A DNA stretch of 53,368 bases. It comes from Flavobacteriales bacterium. GTDB lineage: Bacteria > Bacteroidota > Bacteroidia > Flavobacteriales > Schleiferiaceae. Below, piece after piece: positions 33,577 to 42,128 of the stretch. The notes under the pieces are model-generated. The model was not told where the DNA came from. It did not search any database and worked only from the letters and a program-made list of their open reading frames with translations. Each line of letters begins with the position of its first letter. Positions within the stretch are counted from its first letter, which is position 1. Position numbers and translations under genes: made by a program. The stretch covers positions 1 to 53,368 of the forward strand of contig NSIH01000007.1 of NCBI GenBank assembly GCA_002737315.1, given 5' to 3'.

Positions 33577-35409
33577 ATGGCAACTATGCCTGATTTCTCG
33601 GACCGCAAATTGCCCGAACTCAAAGAATTAGCGGAATCAATGGGTATTCCTAAAGCGCGTTATTTGCGCAAACCCGAACTTTTAGAGGCCATTCAAAGCC
33701 TGAGCAATACACCCACTTCTTCATCCTCCGGCGACGAAGGACAGTCGGGTAGCAATGTTCAAGTGCGCGAAGAACGCGCTCCGCGCGAGGACCGTGGCCC
33801 AAGAGAAGAACGCGCTCCGCGCGAGGACCGTGGCCCAAGAGAAGAACGCGCTCCGCGCGAGGACCGTGGCCCAAGAGACGACCGTGGACCAAGAGAAGAA
33901 CGCGCTCCGCGCGAAGAACGTGGCCCCAGAGACGACCGTAGTCCAAGAGAAGAACTTGGCCCAAGAGAAGAACGCGCTCCGCGCGAAGACCGTGGACCAA
34001 GAGACGACCGTGGACCAAGAGATGATCGTGGCCCGCGCGAAGACCGTGGCCCCAGAGACGACCGTGGCCCGAGGTATGATCGTGGACCAGGAGAAGACCG
34101 TGGTCCGCGAGAAGACCGTGGACCAAGAGAAGACCGTGGTCCGCGCGAAGACCGTGGCCCAAGAGACGACCGTGGCCCGAGGGATGATCGTGGTCCGCGC
34201 GAAGAACGACCCCGAAGAGACGGCTGGGAGCCCCGAGAACCGAGGGAACCGAGAGAACCCCGCCAACCGCGCATCCAAGAACCCATATTTGAATTTGAGG
34301 GGATCATACCGACCGAAGGCGTGGTCGAAATCATGCCAGAGGGATTTGGATTCCTGCGCTCAAGCGACTACAACTACCTGAACTCGCCCGACGACGTACT
34401 GCTCACCCAGCAGCAAATCAAGCATTTTGGACTCAAAACTGGCGATACCGTTCGAGGCGAAGTGCGCCCACCGCGCGAAAGCGAAAAGTTTTTTCCGCTT
34501 ACTAAAGTGCATTTGATCAATGGAAAAGACCCCGATTTCATTCGAGACCGCGTCGCTTTTGAACACCTTACCCCGCTCTTCCCTGAAGAGAAGTTTGATC
34601 TAACGGGCCGCAAGGCAACCGTCAGTACCCGCATCATCGACCTGGTTTCGCCCATCGGCAAAGGCCAACGCGGACTTATTGTGGCCCAGCCCAAAACGGG
34701 CAAAACCACCTTGCTCAAAGAGGTAGCCAACGCCATCGCCGCGAACCATCCCGAGGTATACATGATTATTCTGCTTATCGACGAACGTCCTGAAGAAGTA
34801 ACCGATATGGCGCGCAGCGTCAATGCAGAAGTAGTCGCGTCAACCTTTGACGAGCCCGCAGAACGTCACGTGCGCGTGGCTAATATTGTGCTCGAAAAAG
34901 CCAAACGCCTGGTAGAAAGCGGCCACGATGTGGTTATTTTACTCGACTCCATCACAAGGCTTGCGCGTGCCTACAACACCGTGAGTCCCGCGTCGGGCAA
35001 GGTGCTCTCGGGCGGAGTTGACGCCAATGCCCTGCACAAGCCCAAGCGCTTCTTCGGCGCGGCCCGAAACATTGAAAACGGCGGATCCTTGACCATTTTA
35101 GCCACGGCACTTATTGATACTGGATCTAAGATGGACGAGGTCATCTTTGAAGAATTCAAAGGAACCGGCAACATGGAGATGCAGCTCGACCGCCGCATCG
35201 CCAACCGCCGCATCTGGCCGGCCATTGACCTTATCGCCTCTGGAACGCGTAAAGAAGACATGCTGCTTCGCCCTGAAGTACTCAACCGCATGTACATTCT
35301 GCGCCGCCACCTTGCCGACATGACGCCGGTAGAAGCCATGGAATTCATGGAAGACCGCATAAACAAGACACGCAACAACGAGGAGTTCCTGGTTTCGATG
35401 AACAGCTAA
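33577..35409 (+). CDS. rho: Transcription termination factor Rho with repeat-rich N-terminal insertion
   Basis: 610 residues from ATG 33577. Order: helical N-terminal domain ([25 protein letters not shown] in part, residues ~10-45), a hexapeptide-repeat insertion (64-207) with a degenerate tail (~208-232), RNA-binding cold-shock-like domain ([16 protein letters not shown]), and the RecA-like motor with P-loop [11 protein letters not shown], Walker [17 protein letters not shown] and the Q/R loops ([21 protein letters not shown]). It terminates untranslated transcripts; given the few intrinsic terminators here it probably carries much of the load. The insertion is charged (Arg and Asp/Glu) and surely disordered. 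Confidence 0.95.
   Translation: MATMPDFSDRKLPELKELAESMGIPKARYLRKPELLEAIQSLSNTPTSSSSGDEGQSGSNVQVREERAPREDRGPREERAPREDRGPREERAPREDRGPRDDRGPREERAPREERGPRDDRSPREELGPREERAPREDRGPRDDRGPRDDRGPREDRGPRDDRGPRYDRGPGEDRGPREDRGPREDRGPREDRGPRDDRGPRDDRGPREERPRRDGWEPREPREPREPRQPRIQEPIFEFEGIIPTEGVVEIMPEGFGFLRSSDYNYLNSPDDVLLTQQQIKHFGLKTGDTVRGEVRPPRESEKFFPLTKVHLINGKDPDFIRDRVAFEHLTPLFPEEKFDLTGRKATVSTRIIDLVSPIGKGQRGLIVAQPKTGKTTLLKEVANAIAANHPEVYMIILLIDERPEEVTDMARSVNAEVVASTFDEPAERHVRVANIVLEKAKRLVESGHDVVILLDSITRLARAYNTVSPASGKVLSGGVDANALHKPKRFFGAARNIENGGSLTILATALIDTGSKMDEVIFEEFKGTGNMEMQLDRRIANRRIWPAIDLIASGTRKEDMLLRPEVLNRMYILRRHLADMTPVEAMEFMEDRINKTRNNEEFLVSMNS
33766..34197 (+). repeat. 24 tandem 18-bp units in rho coding for R-(E/D)-(E/D)-R-(G/A)-P
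   Basis: The 432 bp hold 24 in-frame hexapeptide units. The first units form near-identical 36-bp pairs ([12 protein letters not shown] three times, 33766-33873), a sign of recent duplication, while later units differ in synonymous positions (Arg as CGC, CGT or AGA; Pro as CCG, CCA or CCC). Antisense and shifted frames stay open through it only because of the repeat composition. Confidence 0.92.
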
Positions 35410-35510
35410 TGCTTTATCGTGGCCGCCCTCGGGCGGCCAAAATGCGCCAGTCGATGGGTGAAAAGTCCATTACTTCAAAGATCGTCCGCAGTCCACAGGC
35501 AAAAAAGCCT

Positions 35511-35518
35511 TAATTTTG
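35511..35518 (+). promoter_or_regulatory. -7 box (TAATTTTG) of pyrRB
   Basis: Full match, 8 nt before ATG 35527; no room for an attenuator-type PyrR leader. Confidence 0.55.
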
Positions 35519-35526
35519 CGTTTGAA

Positions 35527-36081
35527 ATGGCACAAAAGACGCTTCTGAATCAGCGCGACTGCGCGGTTACCATCAGCCGCCTGTGCCACCAAATTAATGA
35601 GGTGCACGTGCCTTGGGACCGCACCGTATTAGTTGGCCTTCAGCCCCGCGGAGCCAAACTGCTCAAGGCCTTAGTGGCCCAACTCGAGGCGGAGTTTGCT
35701 ACGGGTCCGGTCGCCAATGGTCTTTTGGACATCACCTTTCACCGAGACGACTTTCGCCGCCGTGAGGAACCTCTTGCCGCCAGCCCCACTGAAATGAATG
35801 TTCTCATTGAAGGCAAGCGAGTTATCATCATCGACGACGTGCTCTACACGGGCAGGTCGGTGCGGGCGGCCCTTGACGCCTTAGGAGACTTTGGACGCCC
35901 TGAGCGTGTAGAACTTTGTGTGCTTATCGACCGCCGCTTCTCTCGCGAACTTCCCATTCAGCCAGACTACTCAGGGCGAAGGGTTGACGCACTGAACCAC
36001 GAGCGCGTGCGCCTCAATTGGAGCGGCTCCACCCTTGAATCCGTTTTGCTCGAATCCCCTGAATATGCCCCAAAACGCTAA
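35527..36081 (+). CDS. pyrR: PyrR: pyrimidine regulatory protein / uracil phosphoribosyltransferase
   Basis: 184 residues from ATG 35527 (MAQKTLLNQRD). The PRPP loop VIIIDDVLYTGRSVRAAL and VGLQPRGAKL, DITFHRDDFRR and LVELCVLIDRR-like ends are family hallmarks. In Gram-positive bacteria PyrR binds pyr mRNA and attenuates transcription; here the promoter is 8 nt before the gene, so such leader binding upstream of pyrR is unlikely and it may act as an enzyme or on another target. Overlaps pyrB by 17 bp. Confidence 0.92.
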   Translation: MAQKTLLNQRDCAVTISRLCHQINEVHVPWDRTVLVGLQPRGAKLLKALVAQLEAEFATGPVANGLLDITFHRDDFRRREEPLAASPTEMNVLIEGKRVIIIDDVLYTGRSVRAALDALGDFGRPERVELCVLIDRRFSRELPIQPDYSGRRVDALNHERVRLNWSGSTLESVLLESPEYAPKR

Positions 36082-37015
36082 GTTGCAGTCGCGCCATCTA
36101 TTGGGTCTTCAGCATGTTCCCGCCGAAGACATCCAGCTAATTCTGCAATGGGCAGGGCACTTTAAAGAAGTTATAAACCGCCCGATTAAACGGGTACCCT
36201 CGCTTCGAGACCTAACTGTCGCCAACCTGTTTTTTGAAAATTCGACGCGGACTCGACTAAGTTTTGAATTAGCCGAGAAGCGCCTCTCGGCCGATGTCGT
36301 TAATTTTTCTGCCTCTACCTCGTCGGTCAAAAAAGGCGAAACGCTCAACGACACCGTCAGCAACATATTGGCAATGAAGGTGGACCTCGTGGTGATTCGC
36401 CATTCCGAGGCCGGTGTTGCCCACTTTTTGGCGGACCGCGTACCCGCACATGTCGTCAATGCTGGCGACGGAACGCACGAGCACCCCACCCAAGCACTCC
36501 TTGATGCATTCACTATGCAGGAGCGCATTGGTAGTCTGGAGGGTAAAAAAGTCGTGATTGTTGGAGACATCCTGCACTCCCGAGTAGCCCTAAGCAACAT
36601 TTTTGGCCTTCAGAAACTCGGAGTACATGTTGCAGTGACTGGCCCTTCTACGCTAATTCCACGAGCCATCAGCGAGCTGGGAGTAGAAGTGATTGACAGC
36701 CTCGACGACGCGCTCGAGTGGGCCGACGTAGCCAATGTACTTCGGGTGCAGCACGAGCGGATGGACCGGGCTTTTTTTCCGTCGATTCGCGAATACCACA
36801 AACGCTATGGCATAACCATGGACCGTTTAAACCGCTTAAAGCAGGTTCCCCTTATTCTTCACCCCGGCCCGATCAATCGCGGGGTCGAATTAACCTCAGA
36901 AGTTGCGGACTCTCCCTATGCGGCTATCTTAAACCAAGTTGAAAACGGAGTTGCCGTTCGCATGGCCGTACTCTACCTTCTCGCCTCGCAATCCGCACCG
37001 CAAAATGTCGTTTAA
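36065..37015 (+). CDS. pyrB: Aspartate carbamoyltransferase catalytic subunit
   Basis: 316 residues from ATG 36065. Second step of pyrimidine synthesis. Carbamoyl-phosphate loop FENSTRTRLSFE, SSVKKGETLNDT with the mobile Lys, HPTQALLDAFT, VGDILHSRVALSN and HPGPINRGVEL are intact. No pyrI regulatory subunit is near. Translation is coupled to pyrR by overlap; it overlaps the following small gene by 11 bp. Confidence 0.95.
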   Translation: MPQNAKLQSRHLLGLQHVPAEDIQLILQWAGHFKEVINRPIKRVPSLRDLTVANLFFENSTRTRLSFELAEKRLSADVVNFSASTSSVKKGETLNDTVSNILAMKVDLVVIRHSEAGVAHFLADRVPAHVVNAGDGTHEHPTQALLDAFTMQERIGSLEGKKVVIVGDILHSRVALSNIFGLQKLGVHVAVTGPSTLIPRAISELGVEVIDSLDDALEWADVANVLRVQHERMDRAFFPSIREYHKRYGITMDRLNRLKQVPLILHPGPINRGVELTSEVADSPYAAILNQVENGVAVRMAVLYLLASQSAPQNVV

Positions 37016-37349
37016 GCTCGAAGTCAAGCCCGACTTTCTAAGCCTCCGCTGGGGATTAGATTCCTTTGGCGCAGACGGGATTCAAGAATTTAAGCGTCTA
37101 CTTGCCAAGTACCCCGAGGACCACATGATCATAAACTTCCTCTCGGTAGAGGAATTTGTAGGAATCCAAGACCTACAAGACCTTCAAGCGGAACACATGG
37201 ACCGAACATTCTCATGCATTTTTGTAGTGCGTGAATCACTGATGCAGCTCTTTGACGAAGACCTCGCCCTTGTGCCTACCTACCCCGAAGCCGAAGACTA
37301 CTTTGGTATGGAAGACATGGAACGGCAGTTGCTCGACGGTGACGCCTAA
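37005..37349 (+). CDS. Small STAS-like conserved protein downstream of pyrB
   Basis: 114 residues from ATG 37005 (MSFKLEVKPDF). The end VPTYPEAEDYFGMEDMERQLL recalls a Bacteroidota family of STAS/anti-sigma-factor-antagonist-like proteins that usually sits before ribonuclease Z and ends VPT-x-EAxD-x-x-x-MEx-xER. No ribonuclease Z follows here. It overlaps pyrB by 11 bp and so is part of the pyr operon. Function unknown. Confidence 0.6.
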   Translation: MSFKLEVKPDFLSLRWGLDSFGADGIQEFKRLLAKYPEDHMIINFLSVEEFVGIQDLQDLQAEHMDRTFSCIFVVRESLMQLFDEDLALVPTYPEAEDYFGMEDMERQLLDGDA

Positions 37350-37411
37350 TTGAGGTCGCGGCTTCCCTGACCCTTAGGTCTGTTGCCTACCTAGCCAGCA
37401 GGACTGCCGTA

Positions 37412-38767
37412 CTAAACGAATTCTAGCGCCCAAGAGCGCACATCCCAACCGCCAAGGTTACCCGAAGACATGATGAGTAGGTTGAGCTCGTCGGGCGATT
37501 CGCGCTCGATCAGCTCCTTTAGGGCCATGGCATCAGTAAAAACCTCAACCCCGGGACCAAAGGCCGCTAAGACCGCTTCTGGGGCAAGCGGAGGAAGGTT
37601 CTTGTGCGCTACGGCATCCGGATCAAAAAGTACGAGTGCTCGGTCTAATCCTTGGAGTGAGCCTGCATAGCCCGGTAGAAAAGCGGGATTCAAGCTGCTG
37701 AAGGTATGCAGCTCCAGCAAGCCCCAAACAGGGCGGCTGCCAAAACTCTCCGAGAAAGCGGCCGTCGTGGCCGCAACCTTTGACGGAGCATGGGCGAAAT
37801 CCAAATAAACGTCCCTTCGCGGTGACTGGGCGAGGCGCTCGAGTCGGCGCTGTGCACCCTGAAACGAGGCAATGGCCTCATAAAAGTCCGCCTCCTGCAC
37901 CCCCATCTCCTGCGCGAGCCATCGGGCCCCTTCGGCGTTGGCAAGGTTGTGCCTGCCCATGACACTCATAGGCACCTCCCCCATTGAGGTAATCCAATAC
38001 CATTGGGTTCCGTCATGGCGGTGCTGCGGTACCCGGTAGGGAATCTTGCGCAAGGGAGAAGTGTCGGCAAGCACCAGGGCAGCCAAATCTTCGTCTTCTT
38101 CAAAATACAAAAGGGTTCCGCCCGGCTCCATAGAAGCCAAAAATCCGCGAAACGCGTCTGAATAGGACTCCTGGCTTTCAAAAACATTGACATGATCCCA
38201 AGCCATGCCAGTTATTAAGCCTATATGAGCCTTGTACAGGTGAAATTTCGGACGGGGATCCAAGGGCGATGCAAGATATTCGTCGCCCTCAAAAACGGCC
38301 CAGTCGCCCTGGCCCTGGAGGCGAACAGAGGCTGCCAGGCCCGGAACCTGAGCCCCAACAAGGTAGTCTGGGAGGCGATCCCAGTACTGCAGCACATGCA
38401 GCAGCATGGAGGTTGTGGTGGTTTTGCCGTGGGATCCGCCCACGACCACCCGGGTCTGAGCCTCGCAGGCCTTTTGAACGAATTCCGGATAGGAGTACAC
38501 GGGAATACCTAGTTCTTGGGCGCGAAGGAGCTCAGGATTGTTCTTTCGAGCGTGCATTCCTAGGACCACGGCGTCGAGCGCTGCATGGATGCGGTCTGGG
38601 AACCAACCTTCTGCCTCGGGCAAAAGACCGGCTGCAGCCAAGTGGCTGCGACTGGGTTCAAAAATTGCGTCGTCGCTGCCCGTTACCCGGGTTCCCTCAC
38701 GGGTCGAGAGGGCTAGCGCGAGGCTGTGCATCGCGCTTCCGCCAATGGCGATAAAATGAAGATTCAT
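37412..38767 (-). CDS. mpl: UDP-N-acetylmuramate:L-alanyl-gamma-D-glutamyl-meso-diaminopimelate ligase
   Basis: 451-residue Mur-ligase family protein that reattaches recycled murein tripeptide to UDP-MurNAc. N-terminal Rossmann HFIAIGGSAMHSLAL, TGSDD, ATP loop VVGGSHGKTTTTSML, the carbamylated-Lys region VFEGDEYLAS, HVNVFES, RHNLANAEGA and the C-terminal FAHAPSKVAAT. The GMH rather than GIG pattern and HGKTT follow Mpl more than MurC. It lies 6 bp after the lipoprotein gene on the same strand. Confidence 0.88.
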   Translation of the reverse strand: MNLHFIAIGGSAMHSLALALSTREGTRVTGSDDAIFEPSRSHLAAAGLLPEAEGWFPDRIHAALDAVVLGMHARKNNPELLRAQELGIPVYSYPEFVQKACEAQTRVVVGGSHGKTTTTSMLLHVLQYWDRLPDYLVGAQVPGLAASVRLQGQGDWAVFEGDEYLASPLDPRPKFHLYKAHIGLITGMAWDHVNVFESQESYSDAFRGFLASMEPGGTLLYFEEDEDLAALVLADTSPLRKIPYRVPQHRHDGTQWYWITSMGEVPMSVMGRHNLANAEGARWLAQEMGVQEADFYEAIASFQGAQRRLERLAQSPRRDVYLDFAHAPSKVAATTAAFSESFGSRPVWGLLELHTFSSLNPAFLPGYAGSLQGLDRALVLFDPDAVAHKNLPPLAPEAVLAAFGPGVEVFTDAMALKELIERESPDELNLLIMSSGNLGGWDVRSWALEFV

Positions 38768-38773
38768 GCGCCC

Positions 38774-39544
38774 TTAGAGCTGTATCTGGTATGCCTTCAG
38801 TAAATTGAGGCGAAACGAGGGCAGCAAGGGGAAGAAGAGCGGATTGCTGGGATCCACATCGACAGCATCCACTACCGCGGGGTCAGCACCTTCCAGAAGC
38901 AGGTTTACCTTAACCAGTACAATGATGTTGACATCGCGCCCTTTGCGCACGGTGAACTGGCTTTGGTAGTCGAGAAGCTCATTGAGCGCTTCAGAGCTGA
39001 TGGTATACTTAAAGGGCTTATAGGGTTTATCACGGGTAGTGTCTGAAGGCAGTTTCCACCAGCCCTCGATAACCACGGCATTGTAGCCACCATTAGGCCG
39101 CGCGAGTCGGTTCATGGCGCTCTCTGGAGACCAAGAATTCGTTGGAATCGCGTTTTGGGCACTGTCGAGGCCGATGCGCCAAAAGTGCCGGCCTGAGTAG
39201 GTGCCTGTTGGGATTTTGTAAATCGGGGTATATCCGCCAAAAAGAGAAGAAGTCGTAGTCAAAACAAAGTCAGAACTGTCGCCCTTTACCGGGAAGACGG
39301 TGTCGCCTAGGTGGTTCTCAAAATGGTAGAATCCCATTCCGATTTCTACATTCTTAAAGCGGATTTGGGTCCCGCTCAGGTCTAAGGCAAAAACTTCATT
39401 GGTATCAATCAATTTGTTTTTGAAGTAGAAGAAGTGGCGAAGCACAATGTTGCGCTCCTCCATCGGGGCAGGTGGATCGACAAACGTAGCCTCGCAACCA
39501 ACCAATACAAGGGCCGCAAACGCGGCAAACCAAAAATTCTTCAT
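38774..39544 (-). CDS. Lipoprotein with MbnP-like domain
   Basis: 256 residues. Signal with lipobox LVLVGC at 12-17. The body FFYFKNKLIDTNEVF... and IPTGTYSGRHFWRIGLDSAQN match the pattern of the MbnP-like copper-binding domain (a strand-rich fold with a Y-x-x-x-x-x-IGVD-type motif), though metal-binding residues cannot be confirmed. It would face the periplasm or the cell surface. TAATTTTA lies 4 nt before the ATG. Confidence 0.6.
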   Translation of the reverse strand: MKNFWFAAFAALVLVGCEATFVDPPAPMEERNIVLRHFFYFKNKLIDTNEVFALDLSGTQIRFKNVEIGMGFYHFENHLGDTVFPVKGDSSDFVLTTTSSLFGGYTPIYKIPTGTYSGRHFWRIGLDSAQNAIPTNSWSPESAMNRLARPNGGYNAVVIEGWWKLPSDTTRDKPYKPFKYTISSEALNELLDYQSQFTVRKGRDVNIIVLVKVNLLLEGADPAVVDAVDVDPSNPLFFPLLPSFRLNLLKAYQIQL

Positions 39545-39548
39545 AAGA

Positions 39549-39556
39549 TAAAATTA
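39549..39556 (-). promoter_or_regulatory. -7 box (TAATTTTA) of the lipoprotein-mpl operon
   Basis: One mismatch (last base), 4 nt before ATG 39544; overlaps the plsC stop region. Confidence 0.45.
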
Positions 39557-40315
39557 CGCATTTACTAGGGACTCTGGCGGCGGGACTTGCTCAATCGCCG
39601 CCATCACCTGCTCCAAAATTTGCTGCGGAGTGGAATCTTCTGCAAACTGCATGGGCTCCTTGAAGCGAATGGTAAGCTCGGTGCGCCGCTTTTTGACCCG
39701 TAGACCCTTCTTGTCAAACCCTCGGCGAAAGCCGTCCACAACCACGGGAACCACTATGGGATTCAGATCCCTTATAATGTGAGCCGTACCGCGCCGACCC
39801 GGAGCATAGGGTTTGGTGGTACCCTGAGGGAAGGTAATTACCCATCCGGCCTGAATGGCCTTGCGAATGCCCTCGAGGTCCTTGGGATCCACCCCTCGAT
39901 TGATTTCTTGGCCAGCCTCGCGCCAGGTCCGCTTGATGCTCACCGAGCCTGCCAAGGCAAGCAAACGAGGGAGGGGGCCCGACTTCATCGTTTCTTTAGC
40001 CGCAATAAAAAACAGGTTCATGCGGGGATTCATCACTGGCCACCAACGGTTTACGCGGTTAGGCATCCCGTTTCGAAGATGCATAAAAACCAAGAACATC
40101 GAAGCAACGTCCATAAAGTACGTTTGGTGGTTGCTCACAAAAAGTACGTTTTGGTTCGGTAGGTTTTTGAGGTGTTCCATTCCCTCCACCTTGGTGCGGT
40201 GAATATGGTTCAAGCGATACCAGGTAACAGTGCCGAAGCAAAATATTACCATGCGCTTGGCCCACAATGGATTGCCAAAAGGATCGCGGTAGGGAAGTCG
40301 CCGAATCTTATTCAT
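39554..40315 (-). CDS. 1-Acyl-sn-glycerol-3-phosphate acyltransferase (PlsC family)
   Basis: 253 residues from ATG 40315. The acyltransferase motifs are NHQTYFMD (NHX4D, catalytic), FPQGTTK (the FPEGTR block with Gln for Glu), and VPVVVDGFRRG. A hydrophobic segment lies near residues 25-40. It makes phosphatidate or another acylated lipid at the inner membrane. The Glu-to-Gln change in block III is worth noting but is seen in subfamilies. Divergent from the HsdR_N gene. Confidence 0.87.
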   Translation of the reverse strand: MNKIRRLPYRDPFGNPLWAKRMVIFCFGTVTWYRLNHIHRTKVEGMEHLKNLPNQNVLFVSNHQTYFMDVASMFLVFMHLRNGMPNRVNRWWPVMNPRMNLFFIAAKETMKSGPLPRLLALAGSVSIKRTWREAGQEINRGVDPKDLEGIRKAIQAGWVITFPQGTTKPYAPGRRGTAHIIRDLNPIVVPVVVDGFRRGFDKKGLRVKKRRTELTIRFKEPMQFAEDSTPQQILEQVMAAIEQVPPPESLVNA

Positions 40316-40323
40316 CAATTGGG

Positions 40324-40331
40324 CAAATCTA
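40324..40331 (-). promoter_or_regulatory. -7 box (TAGATTTG) of plsC
   Basis: Full match, 8 nt before ATG 40315. Confidence 0.55.
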
Positions 40332-40334
40332 CAT

Positions 40335-40342
40335 CACCTTTG
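40335..40342 (+). promoter_or_regulatory. -7 box (CACCTTTG) of the HsdR_N-domain gene
   Basis: One mismatch (first base), 4 nt before GTG 40347. Three bp separate it from the opposing plsC box. Confidence 0.45.
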
Positions 40343-40346
40343 CCAA

Positions 40347-40778
40347 GTGGATTTCGATAATTGGCCAAATACCAACCTTCAACCAGACCCAGAAGGGAGG
40401 CTTTGGGATGCCTTACGCCGCAAATGGGTTGCCGGAACGCCAGAAGAATTCGTGCGCCAGCACTTTTTGCAGCGCCTGATTTTAGAAGGCCATTACCCCC
40501 CGGAGTCTATTGCCGTTGAGCGCGGACTCTTGGTGCACGGGCAACGAAAGCGTTTTGACGCCGTGGTTTTTTGCCAAGGAAAACCCTGGTTGCTCATTGA
40601 ATGCAAGGCGGCCAGCCAACCCTTGAACGACGCGGTGTGCCAGCAATGGATGCGCTACAACCTGCCACTCGAGGCACCCTGGGGCTGGTTGACCAACGGG
40701 CAGAGCGATCGATTTTTTTCTTCGGACGGCCAAGAAAGACCGGCCATCCTTCCTGCATTTGGTACCTTTGCACTTTAG
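40347..40778 (+). CDS. HsdR N-terminal (PD-(D/E)XK nuclease-like) domain protein
   Basis: 143 residues, starting at GTG 40347 (no ATG upstream in frame of suitable position). TPEEFVRQHFLQRLILEGHYP, RFDAVVFCQGKPWLLIECKA and PLNDAVCQQWMRYN match the HSDR_N_2 pattern, where D-x(n)-ExK is the nuclease core: Asp in FDAVV and ECK are both present. It stands alone without HsdM, HsdS or a helicase and is a common Bacteroidota singleton, so a house-cleaning nuclease is as likely as a restriction role. purB follows after 9 bp. Confidence 0.8.
   Translation: MDFDNWPNTNLQPDPEGRLWDALRRKWVAGTPEEFVRQHFLQRLILEGHYPPESIAVERGLLVHGQRKRFDAVVFCQGKPWLLIECKAASQPLNDAVCQQWMRYNLPLEAPWGWLTNGQSDRFFSSDGQERPAILPAFGTFAL
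40763..40770 (+). promoter_or_regulatory. Possible -7 box (TACCTTTG) of purB inside the upstream gene
   Basis: Full match over the last codons of the HsdR_N gene, 17 nt before ATG 40788. Confidence 0.35.
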
Positions 40779-40787
40779 GAACGCACC

Positions 40788-42128
40788 ATGAACCAAGCCC
40801 TGCACGCGCTCTCGCCCCTAGACGGCCGCTACCAAAAGCATGCTGCCCCGCTGCGCCCCTACTTCTCGGAATTTGGCCTTATTCGCTACCGAGTTTTGGT
40901 CGAGGTCCGCTACTTTATTGCCCTATCAGCACTGAAGCTCAAGGGATTGCCTGTCCTAAGCACTGCGCAAACCGCCGAGCTTCACCTCATTTACTCCGAC
41001 TTTAAAGAGTCCGACGCCCTGCGAATTAAAGAAATTGAGTCGACCATTAACCACGACGTTAAGGCGGTCGAATACTTTCTAAAAGAACGCTTTGAAGCCC
41101 TGGGGATGGGCGATCGGGCGGAGTTTATACACTTCGGACTCACCTCCCAAGACGTCAACAACACCGCGATTCCGCTCTCCCTTCTCGAGGCCCATCGCGA
41201 CGTACTCCGGCCGGCCTTGGTCGAACTTGTTGACCGCTTGGAGTCTCAGGCCGCCGAGTGGGACCGACTGCCCATGCTGGCCCGAACCCACGGCCAGGCT
41301 GCCTCTCCTACCCGACTGGGCAAGGAATGGCGGGTATTTCGCGAACGCCTAAGCCAACAGCTTCAGCTTCTGGACGGTCTTCCCTTCGCAGGCAAGTTTG
41401 GCGGAGCTACCGGCAACTTTAACGCCCACAGCGTGGCCTACCCCGGAGTAGATTGGCACCACTTTGCTTCGGGTTTTTTGCGCGATGAACTGGGCTTGTT
41501 CCGCAGCCATCCCACGACGCAAATTGAGCACTACGACTATTTAGCAGCCTACTGCGACGCACTCAAGCGCCTGAACAACATCTTGATTGACCTGGCGCGC
41601 GACGCCTGGCAGTACATCTCTATGGACTACTTCAAGCAGCGTATTAATCCCAACGAAGTGGGATCCTCTGCGATGCCGCACAAGGTCAACCCCATTGACT
41701 TTGAAAATGCCGAGGGCAATTTTGGTATTGCCAACGCCTGGCTTGAGCACCTAGCGGCCAAGCTGCCCATCAGCCGGCTCCAGCGGGACCTTACCGATTC
41801 CACGGTCCTGCGCAACATGGGTATGCCCCTTGGCCACATATTGCTCGCCTACTCCAGCCTTCAGCGCGGACTAGGTAAGTTGGTAGTCCACGAGGCCGCC
41901 ATCGCTGCCGACCTCGAGAACCATTGGGAAGTAGTCGCAGAAGGTCTTCAAACCATCCTGCGACGTGAAGGCTACCCCAAACCCTACGAAGTGCTTAAAG
42001 CCCTCACGCGCACTTCAGGAAGAGTTACCTCCGAAGTCATTGCAGCCTTCATTGAAGGATTGTCGGTTAGCGAAGAAGTCAAGGCAGAGCTTCGCTCCCT
42101 GACTCCCTCGAACTACACCGGGCAATGA
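40788..42128 (+). CDS. purB: Adenylosuccinate lyase
   Basis: 446 residues; cleaves SAICAR and adenylosuccinate in purine synthesis. LSPLDGRYQ at the start, TSQDVNNTAIPL, ARTHGQAASPTRLGKE with the catalytic His, and the signature SSAMPHKVNPIDFENAEG with the catalytic Ser in the mobile loop. This is the E. coli-type longer group (SPLDGRY). Ends with ATGA overlap into the next gene. Confidence 0.95.
   Translation: MNQALHALSPLDGRYQKHAAPLRPYFSEFGLIRYRVLVEVRYFIALSALKLKGLPVLSTAQTAELHLIYSDFKESDALRIKEIESTINHDVKAVEYFLKERFEALGMGDRAEFIHFGLTSQDVNNTAIPLSLLEAHRDVLRPALVELVDRLESQAAEWDRLPMLARTHGQAASPTRLGKEWRVFRERLSQQLQLLDGLPFAGKFGGATGNFNAHSVAYPGVDWHHFASGFLRDELGLFRSHPTTQIEHYDYLAAYCDALKRLNNILIDLARDAWQYISMDYFKQRINPNEVGSSAMPHKVNPIDFENAEGNFGIANAWLEHLAAKLPISRLQRDLTDSTVLRNMGMPLGHILLAYSSLQRGLGKLVVHEAAIAADLENHWEVVAEGLQTILRREGYPKPYEVLKALTRTSGRVTSEVIAAFIEGLSVSEEVKAELRSLTPSNYTGQ

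Noticed and set aside
33766-33873. 36-bp direct repeats resembling a CRISPR array
   Set aside because: Units are contiguous without spacers and in frame within rho.
33650-34381. Several open frames of 170-208 codons on both strands across the rho repeat
   Set aside because: The 18-bp periodic sequence keeps all frames free of stops; their products are low-complexity and only the rho frame continues into conserved domains.
37350-37411. Gap between the STAS-like gene and mpl as a terminator or small RNA
   Set aside because: I saw no stable hairpin, T-run or promoter box in these 62 bases.
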